Shown here piece by piece: positions 12,942 to 18,128 of a stretch of 18,128 nucleotides of DNA. This DNA comes from Candidatus Dormiibacterota bacterium (lineage in GTDB: Bacteria > Chloroflexota > Dormibacteria > Dormibacterales > Dormibacteraceae). The stretch covers positions 1 through 18,128 of the forward strand of contig PLYD01000269.1 of the NCBI GenBank assembly GCA_003151665.1, read 5' to 3'. The notes beneath the pieces are model-generated. The model was not told the origin of the DNA. It did no database searches and saw only the letters and a program-made list of their open reading frames with translations. Numbering within the stretch: position 1 is the first letter of the stretch; every line of letters begins with the position of its first letter. The position numbers were made by a program, and so were the translations under genes.

Positions 12942-13700
12942 TTGCGCACCATTACGTCTCGAAGGCCGTTCACGATCCTCGGAATCGTCCTCGCTCTCCT
13001 GGTCATCGCCGCCTTCGTCCTCGTCGCCCTCAACGCCTCCACAGGGTCGGCTGGTCCCAGCCAGAACGTAGTCGTGGCCACCCAGGACCTGGCGCCCCGA
13101 ATCCCGATTCCGGCCGGATCCCTCGAGATCAGAAGCCTCCCAAGCGCCGGGCAGCCTTCGACCGTGTTCACGAAGATCAGCGACGCCCAGGGCATGATCC
13201 CCCTGGTCACGATCGTCAAGGGCCAGGCGGTGTCGGCGAACCTGGTGGCGAAGCCAGGGCAAGCCCTGGGGGCGCAGTCGGAGTTCTTGCCGATTCCTTC
13301 CGGCTATGTCGCGCTCGCGATGCCGACCAGCGAGCAACAGGGTGTCGCTGATTCCATCCAGCCCGGCGACTACATTTCAATAATCGCGACAGTCACCTCC
13401 GGCGCCAAGGTGGCCACCAAGACCGTCTTCACCAACATTCACGTGATTCTTGTCGGCGTGGACAACGGCGGCGGCACCGCCAACGCCGCCACCGCGACGA
13501 GCCTGACAGTCGTTGTCACCCAATGCGAGGCCGAATACATCACCTGGTTTTTGACCTATGCCTCGCTGAAATACACGCTCGAGTCCAACCAGGACTACCT
13601 CACCGGACCGGTGGCCAAGGATCCGAACTGTCAGAGCGTCGCCGACGCGAAGGGCGTGACGTTGAAATTGGTACAGCAAGCCTTCCCTTCCCTCTTCTAA
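12942..13700 (+). CDS. cpaB: Flp pilus assembly protein CpaB/RcpC (SAF domain)
   Basis: This 252-aa protein has one N-terminal membrane helix (about residues 10–31, FTILGIVLALLVIAAFVLV) and an exported SAF domain (about 42–105). The SAF domain contains the ATQDLAPRIPIPAGSLEI and KGQAVSANLV segments. A RcpC-like beta domain follows (about 112–170, with PSGYVALAMPTSEQQGVADSIQPGDYISI). CpaB is a periplasmic or envelope component of the Tad machine, which in double-membrane bacteria works with the secretin CpaC. No secretin gene is present in the window. The TTG start at 12942 is the only one that keeps the short basic leader before the helix. It is four bases upstream of tadB, in one transcription unit. 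Confidence 0.9.
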   Translation: MRTITSRRPFTILGIVLALLVIAAFVLVALNASTGSAGPSQNVVVATQDLAPRIPIPAGSLEIRSLPSAGQPSTVFTKISDAQGMIPLVTIVKGQAVSANLVAKPGQALGAQSEFLPIPSGYVALAMPTSEQQGVADSIQPGDYISIIATVTSGAKVATKTVFTNIHVILVGVDNGGGTANAATATSLTVVVTQCEAEYITWFLTYASLKYTLESNQDYLTGPVAKDPNCQSVADAKGVTLKLVQQAFPSLF

Positions 13701-13704
13701 ACCT

Positions 13705-14658
13705 ATGAACCTGCCGCCTCCCGTCCTGACGCTGATCATTGCAGTGCCGATGGCGGCCGCGATCGCGGTTTTCTTCTGGAGCCTGGATAGGATCCGCAAG
13801 GAGCGCAAGGTGCCGTTGGAGAGCTCGACCGAGCCTCGGGCGACGCCGCGAGAGCTGGTCGAGCGGCTGCTACGACCGGCCGCGGACAACCTCAGCCAGC
13901 GGCGAAGTGTCAGGGGACGGCCGACCCTCACTGAGGACCTGGCTCGCGCCGGTCTGAACATCACGCCTGCCGAATATCTCTTGATCCGTATCGGATCCGT
14001 TGCGCTCGGAGCCCTTGTCGGGCTGTTTCGTTTCGGCTTCTCCGCCGGGCCGCTGATCCTGGGCGTTGTCGGCTTCATAGTTCCGCCGCTGGTGGTCGCC
14101 TATCTGCAGCGGCGCCGCCAGAACCTGTTCAACGACCAGCTGACCGCGATGCTGCAGCTGTTGTCGAACTCGCTGAAGACGGGCTACGCGATCGACCGCG
14201 CCCTGGAGACGGTGGCGAGCAAGTCGCGGCCGCCGGTCTCCACGGAGTTCGAACGCGTGACCACCGAGGTGACGCTGGGCACGTCGGTCGAGGACGCTCT
14301 GAGCGCGCTGCTACTGCGCATCAACAGCCCGGACCTCGAGTTCATCGTCACCGCGATCCTTCTGCACATCCGCGTCGGCGGCAACCTGGCGGAGGTTCTC
14401 GACACGATCTCCGACACCCTTCGCGATCGCCTGCAGACAAAGCGGGACATGAGCGTGCTCACCGCGCAATCGCGGGCCTCCGCCACGATCATCACGGGCC
14501 TGCCGGTCCTGCTCGCGCTCGGCCTGTACGTTTTTGTGCCTGGCTATTTCGCACCGATGACCTCCACGGTCATCGGTTACATCCTCCTTGGCATCGCCGG
14601 CCTGCTGATCCTGGTCGGCAACGTCCTCATCAACCGCATGACCTCGCTGCAGGCTTGA
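13705..14658 (+). CDS. tadB: Tad pilus inner-membrane platform protein TadB
   Basis: This 317-aa polytopic protein has an N-terminal membrane helix (about residues 7–25). A cytoplasmic segment (LTEDLARAGLNITPAEYLLIRIG) follows, then a hydrophobic pair (about 93–135) and the T2SSF domain (about 145–275). That domain has the family's QLTAMLQLLSNSLKTGYAIDRAL and GGNLAEVLDTISDTLRDR motifs. Two C-terminal helices complete it. TadB and TadC form the membrane platform on which the TadA/CpaF ATPase acts. ATG 13705 follows the cpaB stop by four bases. Length and topology fit the family. Confidence 0.93.
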   Translation: MNLPPPVLTLIIAVPMAAAIAVFFWSLDRIRKERKVPLESSTEPRATPRELVERLLRPAADNLSQRRSVRGRPTLTEDLARAGLNITPAEYLLIRIGSVALGALVGLFRFGFSAGPLILGVVGFIVPPLVVAYLQRRRQNLFNDQLTAMLQLLSNSLKTGYAIDRALETVASKSRPPVSTEFERVTTEVTLGTSVEDALSALLLRINSPDLEFIVTAILLHIRVGGNLAEVLDTISDTLRDRLQTKRDMSVLTAQSRASATIITGLPVLLALGLYVFVPGYFAPMTSTVIGYILLGIAGLLILVGNVLINRMTSLQA

Positions 14659-14665
14659 AGCCCTA

Positions 14666-15550
14666 ATGCTCCTTATCGCCGTAACGGCGGGACTCATCTG
14701 CGGGGTGATCGTGGCCGCGTTCTTCATCGCCCTCGACCGCACCCTCGCCGCGGCGGCGAACACGAGCGGGATCTGGACGGCGCCGCCGGTCAACACTCCG
14801 CTTCTCAAGCGGCTCGAAAACCTGGCGCGGCCGCTGGCCAACCGCCTGCCGGCTCTGGAGGCCGGGGAGCTGCGTCAGAAGCTGAGCCGCGCGGGCGACC
14901 CGGGCAACCTGACACCGGCGGGATTCCAGGCGGTTCGATATGGCCTTGGTGCGCTCTTCGCGATCGCCGGGCTCGCGCTGGGGCTGCTGGTGCCATTGCA
15001 ATTCCCGCCAGCGCTGAGCGCGGTGGTCAGCGGCGTGGTGTCGGCTCTGTTCGGCTACTTCCTCCCGCTGCTGTGGCTGAACCAGCGCATCGCTGTCCGC
15101 CGCCACCAGATCCAGCGTTCACTAGCCGAGGCGACCGACCTGCTGACGCTGGTCGTTGAGTCTGGCATGAGCCTCGACGAGGGCCTGCTGAGCATCACCG
15201 AGCGCTTCCACAACGCGCTGGGCGACGAGATCGGCAAGGTGCTGCGCGAGATCCGGCTGGGCCGGCCCCGAATGGTCGCGCTGGAGCACATGGCGGACAC
15301 GTGCGGAGTGGCGGACCTGCACCACCTGGTCGAGTCGATAGTGCAGTCCGATCAGATGGGCGTGCCCATCGCCAGGCTGCTACGGGTGCAGGCGACAGAG
15401 ATGAGGAGGCGGCAGCGGCAGACGGCGCAGGAGCGCGCCGCGCAAGCGTCGTCGCGGATGGTGTTCCCGATGGTGGGGTGCATCTTCCCGGTCCTGTGGA
15501 TCGTGCTGCTAGGGCCCGCGATCATCCAGATCCTGAGCACCGTTCGCTAG
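14666..15550 (+). CDS. tadC: Tad pilus inner-membrane platform protein TadC
   Basis: This 294-aa polytopic protein is a paralogue of TadB. It has an N-terminal helix (about residues 2–22), a soluble segment with ELRQKLSRAGDPGNLTPAGF and a hydrophobic pair (about 95–140). The T2SSF domain (about 150–265) contains EATDLLTLVVESGMSLDEGL and VESIVQSDQMGVPIARLLR, and a C-terminal helix (about 268–290) completes it. It acts with TadB as the platform of the pilus motor. The gene starts seven bases after tadB and ends three bases before the MerR-like gene, in the same transcription unit. Confidence 0.93.
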   Translation: MLLIAVTAGLICGVIVAAFFIALDRTLAAAANTSGIWTAPPVNTPLLKRLENLARPLANRLPALEAGELRQKLSRAGDPGNLTPAGFQAVRYGLGALFAIAGLALGLLVPLQFPPALSAVVSGVVSALFGYFLPLLWLNQRIAVRRHQIQRSLAEATDLLTLVVESGMSLDEGLLSITERFHNALGDEIGKVLREIRLGRPRMVALEHMADTCGVADLHHLVESIVQSDQMGVPIARLLRVQATEMRRRQRQTAQERAAQASSRMVFPMVGCIFPVLWIVLLGPAIIQILSTVR

Positions 15551-15553
15551 CGG

Positions 15554-15904
15554 ATGAGCGGTCGCACGACCTCTCGGGGTCTGCAACAGTCGTTCAGCGA
15601 CCTCGACAAGCCGCTCTACACGATCAGCGTCGCCGCCGAGATCCTGGAGACGCACCCGCGCACGCTGATGCTGTACGAGGACGCAATGCTGATGGAGCCG
15701 CACCGGACGGTGACGAACCGGAGGCGCTACTCGCAACGGGACATCAGCAAGGTGCAGGTGATCCAGTATCTGACGCGGGAGAAGGGGGTCACGCTGGCGG
15801 GAGTACGGCACATCCTGAGCCTGTTCGATGTGATGAAGAAGCACAAGGTGGAACCGCCGGCAAACCTAAGAGAAATCTTCGACAGGTACTCGCAGATCAA
15901 CTAG
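15554..15904 (+). CDS. MerR/HspR-like transcriptional regulator
   Basis: This 116-aa protein has a MerR-type winged helix-turn-helix (about residues 21–90). The pattern reads LYTISVAAEILETHPRTLMLYE, then a wing with NRRRYSQRDISKVQVIQ and a helix GVTLAGVRHIL. The ISVAAE…HPRTL…YE pattern is closest to HspR-type repressors of heat-shock operons, but no chaperone gene is nearby and no HspR-type operator was found. The short C-terminal tail has no Cys-based metal site, so it is not a metal sensor of the classical MerR kind. The ATG lies three bases after tadC, so it is co-transcribed with cpaB–tadB–tadC. It may regulate the Tad operons, including the palindrome at 4784–4797. Confidence 0.88.
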   Translation: MSGRTTSRGLQQSFSDLDKPLYTISVAAEILETHPRTLMLYEDAMLMEPHRTVTNRRRYSQRDISKVQVIQYLTREKGVTLAGVRHILSLFDVMKKHKVEPPANLREIFDRYSQIN

Positions 15905-15944
15905 GCTCTGATGCCGGCCCCGACTGCAGCTTGAGCGTGAAGTC

Positions 15945-16328
15945 CTAGCCCTCGGCTGGAAGGAGTTCGAATGCTGCTTGCTCTCCGGGTGTCAGCGGGT
16001 CGCTTTCGTCTGACGGCTTCACGAAGTCGCCGTATTTCGGGCCGTACAGCTTTGACGAGTAGCGTGCTTCCGCCGGGTCGGTGATGTGCCGGCTCTTGAA
16101 TCGCACTACCTTGCCGTCGAGCTGAACCGTGCCGTCGGGTCGCTCGAGCAGGTTTTTCGGCCAGTGCCGTTTCATCCCCTGCCCTGAGCGGATGTACACC
16201 TTCTTGCCATCCGTGACGATCCAGATCGTGACGCTCGATTCCTTGCCGGTCTTGCGACCGTAGGTCGTCAGGTGTACTTCCTTCTCTTTTGCCATCGCAT
16301 CGAGGACATGGCTCGGAAATTTATTCAT
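15945..16328 (-). CDS. Small split-barrel-like protein (DUF2255/deazaflavin-nitroreductase-like), function unknown
   Basis: This 127-aa protein has sequence suggestive of a split beta-barrel. EVHLTTYGRKTGKESSVTIWIV gives two strands, followed by TDGKKVYIRSGQGMKRHWPKNLLERPDGTV and an RHITDPAE segment. The order (T-x-GRK-TG, WIV-DG-x-VYIRSG, W-x-KNL) matches small proteins of the DUF2255 or F420/FMN-binding split-barrel type, some of which bind flavin or deazaflavin. No catalytic residues can be assigned, so the function stays open. ATG 16328 has AGGT five bases upstream. It is convergent with the MerR-like gene, 40 bases away, and lies downstream of the rsfS operon in the same orientation. Confidence 0.75.
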   Translation of the reverse strand: MNKFPSHVLDAMAKEKEVHLTTYGRKTGKESSVTIWIVTDGKKVYIRSGQGMKRHWPKNLLERPDGTVQLDGKVVRFKSRHITDPAEARYSSKLYGPKYGDFVKPSDESDPLTPGEQAAFELLPAEG

Positions 16329-16395
16329 TACAGACCTAAACCAACGCGCGATTCAATTTTGTTCCGCGTTGCCTAGTCCCCACCGCCGAATCCGA

Positions 16396-16428
16396 GTTTC
16401 GCCCAATCCATGTTGTCGGGGGCGAAAC
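16396..16428 (-). terminator. Inverted repeat after rsfS, terminator candidate
   Basis: Perfect 9-bp arms GTTTCGCCC (16396–16404) and GGGCGAAAC (16420–16428) enclose a 15-base loop, downstream of rsfS on the minus strand. No T-run follows, so termination is uncertain. The rest of the 161-base gap 16329–16489 shows only an AGGT ribosome-binding site for the next gene. Confidence 0.35.
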
Positions 16429-16489
16429 CACGTCGGCGGACATCGTGATTCTCTTCAGCGCGGCGTAACCGCACCGAACGAAGGCGGAG

Positions 16490-16855
16490 CTAGCCCGCCG
16501 CCTCTCGTCGCCTCTTCGCCACCGGCGCCCACAGGCTTTCCAGGTCGTAGTACGAGCGCTCGCCTGGTAGGAACACGTGTGCCAGGACTGAGTCGAAGTC
16601 CAGCAGGATCCACGTCGCGTCCTCGTAGCCATCGACTGCTAGCGGCTTCAGGTTCTTTTCCTTCGCCGCGTCGACCATCCCGTCAGCGATTGCCTTGACC
16701 TGCCGGTCCGTCTCGCCCTCGCACACCACGAAGTAGTCCGCGATCGTAGTTTTGTCACGCACGTCGATGACGACTGGCTTCCACGCCTTCTTGTCGGTCG
16801 CGGCACCCTTCAGCAGTTTCGCAAGCTGCAGGGGTGTCGTGCGGGCAGCCTTCAA
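16490..16855 (-). CDS. rsfS: Ribosomal silencing factor RsfS
   Basis: This is a 121-aa RsfS/Iojap protein. It shows the family motifs DKTTIADYFVVCEGETDRQVKAI and the C-terminal VDGYEDATWILLDFDSVLAHVF followed by SYYDLESLW. RsfS binds ribosomal protein uL14 and blocks subunit joining during starvation. The length is usual. It starts with TTG 16855, nine bases after the nadD stop, with GAGAAG directly ahead. No better start is in frame. The position after nadD is the conserved order in many bacteria. Confidence 0.95.
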   Translation of the reverse strand: MKAARTTPLQLAKLLKGAATDKKAWKPVVIDVRDKTTIADYFVVCEGETDRQVKAIADGMVDAAKEKNLKPLAVDGYEDATWILLDFDSVLAHVFLPGERSYYDLESLWAPVAKRRREAAG

Positions 16856-16863
16856 CTTCTCGA

Positions 16864-17457
16864 TTATCCCGCGTACAGCTTGTGCGAGGCGATGTACCTC
16901 TCGACTGCCAATGGAACCTTGCCCGTGATCGGCTTGCCCGCCGCCACTGCTCTTCGGATCTCGCTGGCTGAGATGTCGGGGGTCGCTCGCAGACAGAGGA
17001 CTGTTCTGACCTTGTCCAGGCCCACTCCTTCGAGGTCCTCCTCGCCCGGTGACTCCGAGCGCGGCCGCGCGACCACGACGATCGTCGCCAGCTCACGCAC
17101 CTCGTCTGGCTTGTGCCAGGTGGAGAACAGGCGAGCCGCGTCCCACCCCAGGATCACGAAGAGCTCCTCGTGTGGATGGATGCGTTGCATCTCCTGCAGC
17201 GTGTCCACCGTGTACGACGGCCCATCACGCTTCAGCTCGACCTCCGAAACCGCGAATCTCTCATCGCCTGTCGTCCCCAACCGGACCACGTCGAGGCGCT
17301 GCTGCGCCGATGCGATGGCGGGAGGGCGGTGCGGTGGTTGCGCCGCAGGGATGAAGATCACCCGATCCAGGCTCGCGCATTCAATTGCAGCGGTCGCTGC
17401 CGCGAGGTGGCCGTTGTGGAATGGGTCGAACGTGCCCCCAAGCAAACCAATCCTCAC
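16864..17457 (-). CDS. nadD: Nicotinate-nucleotide adenylyltransferase NadD
   Basis: This 197-aa protein starts with the nucleotidyltransferase motif LLGGTFDPFHNGH (HxGH-type, residues 5–17). It ends with the ISxSxIR-type motif, here DISASEIRRA. It transfers AMP from ATP to nicotinate mononucleotide to make deamido-NAD, a step of NAD synthesis in the cytosol. GTG 17457 overlaps the obg stop by four bases (GTGA), so translation is likely coupled. Length and motifs are normal. Its place between obg and rsfS is the standard arrangement. Confidence 0.96.
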   Translation of the reverse strand: MRIGLLGGTFDPFHNGHLAAATAAIECASLDRVIFIPAAQPPHRPPAIASAQQRLDVVRLGTTGDERFAVSEVELKRDGPSYTVDTLQEMQRIHPHEELFVILGWDAARLFSTWHKPDEVRELATIVVVARPRSESPGEEDLEGVGLDKVRTVLCLRATPDISASEIRRAVAAGKPITGKVPLAVERYIASHKLYAG

Positions 17458-18128
17458 GGCTGGTACTCGAACTCCGCCTCGCCGATCCGAACCGTGTCAC
17501 CCGGCTGAACGCCCGCTGCCTCCAGCGCTGCATTGACCCCAATTTTGTCCAGCTCCGTCTGAAACCTGGCGAGGCCGCCCGACGAATCCAGGTCGGTCCG
17601 CTCGACCAACCGCTCGGCCCGATCGCCTTTGACGACAAAGCCCCAACCCGTGCGTTCGACCGCCAGCTCCGATCGACCCGCGACTAGCAGCTTCCTGATC
17701 CGCACCGGTCCCTGTGGCTTCACGTCTGGCGCGCTGGCCAGCGTCGTGACCATCGAGTCGATCAACTCTTCCAGGCCCTCTCCTGAAAGCGCGGACACAA
17801 AATGAATCGGGCCCTTCCGCCGCGAGCGCGTCCGCAGCTTTCTAGCCTGGTCCATGTCGACCTTGTTGATCGCCACGATGAAGGGCCGTTTCGCGAGATC
17901 GGGGGAGAATTGCTCGACCTCCGCCTGCACCATCGACAGGTCCTTCCATGGATCCGCCGAGGTGCCGTCGATCACGTAGACCAGGATCTTTGTGCGCTCC
18001 ACGTGACGCAGAAATCGCAGACCGAGGCCGACGCCGCGCGATGCGCCTTCGATCAGGCCGGGTATGTCGGCGATCACGATTCGGCCGCCGCGCGACTCCT
18101 CGGCCACACCGAGCTGGGGATCGAGCGT
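17454..18128 (-). CDS. obg: GTPase Obg, C-terminal part, 5' end outside window
   Basis: The frame is open to the right edge, so the glycine-rich N-terminal Obg domain and the P-loop lie outside. Visible are the switch-I region (TLDPQLGV), G3 DIPGLIEGA, G4 NKVD and G5 SALSGEG. A C-terminal OCT domain follows (about the last 85 residues, starting at VRIRKLLV). Obg is an essential ribosome-assembly and stress GTPase. An OCT domain is common in Gram-positive and Chloroflexota-type Obg proteins. Here the switch-I text has Asp where Thr-Leu-(Val/x)-Pro-Asn is usual, a small departure. Confidence 0.95.
   Translation of the reverse strand, partial: TLDPQLGVAEESRGGRIVIADIPGLIEGASRGVGLGLRFLRHVERTKILVYVIDGTSADPWKDLSMVQAEVEQFSPDLAKRPFIVAINKVDMDQARKLRTRSRRKGPIHFVSALSGEGLEELIDSMVTTLASAPDVKPQGPVRIRKLLVAGRSELAVERTGWGFVVKGDRAERLVERTDLDSSGGLARFQTELDKIGVNAALEAAGVQPGDTVRIGEAEFEYQP

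Noticed and set aside
16336..16632. 98-aa minus-strand open frame after rsfS
   Set aside because: It overlaps the end of rsfS in another frame and has no domain; the gap is better read as a terminator-like hairpin plus the upstream region of the next gene.

Overview
The window is GC-rich, with dense, often overlapping genes and frequent GTG and TTG starts. No rRNA, tRNA, CRISPR array or insertion sequence was seen, and no gap between genes exceeds about 165 bases. The right edge carries the conserved block obg–nadD–rsfS, with an Obg that ends in an OCT domain. The rest is a signalling cluster beside a Tad (tight adherence, Flp-type) pilus locus that has no secretin gene. This suggests a high-GC, probably single-membrane bacterium of the Terrabacteria kind (Dormibacterota/Chloroflexota or Actinomycetota-like). 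That placement is an inference from gene content, not a phylogeny.

Positions 1–4749 hold signalling genes. First comes the C-terminal end of a multi-receiver (hybrid kinase-type) protein, then an unrecognised 244-aa protein on the minus strand. A minus-strand receiver–SpoIIE/PP2C phosphatase follows, transcribed away from a tightly packed plus-strand set: STAS anti-sigma-antagonist, RsbW-like ATPase, a 91-aa protein that is only a histidine-kinase phosphoacceptor (DHp) domain, and a receiver–GGDEF protein. The last four overlap or nearly touch. They look like a partner-switching module combined with the parts of a histidine kinase split over separate genes, feeding a c-di-GMP output.

Positions 4826–15904 hold the Tad locus in three transcription blocks. 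A 1643-aa protein joins a complete CpaF/TadA secretion ATPase to a wHTH-like segment, an apparently intact class III nucleotide cyclase, a STAND/AAA-type ATPase module with a damaged Walker A, and TPR-like helices. It is convergent with a minus-strand block tadE–tadE–tadG-like (pseudopilin-type proteins). That block is divergent, with 29 bases between start codons, from cpaB–tadB–tadC and a MerR/HspR-like regulator. No pilin, prepilin peptidase or TadZ gene is in the window.

Positions 15945–18128 are minus-strand: a small split-barrel-like protein of uncertain function, then rsfS, nadD and the 3' part of obg.

The main point of interest is the physical coupling of the pilus motor to a cyclic-nucleotide-producing and ATPase sensor module, next to a split phosphorelay and a diguanylate-cyclase-type protein. 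A 14-bp perfect palindrome overlaps a possible extended −10 just before the fusion gene.
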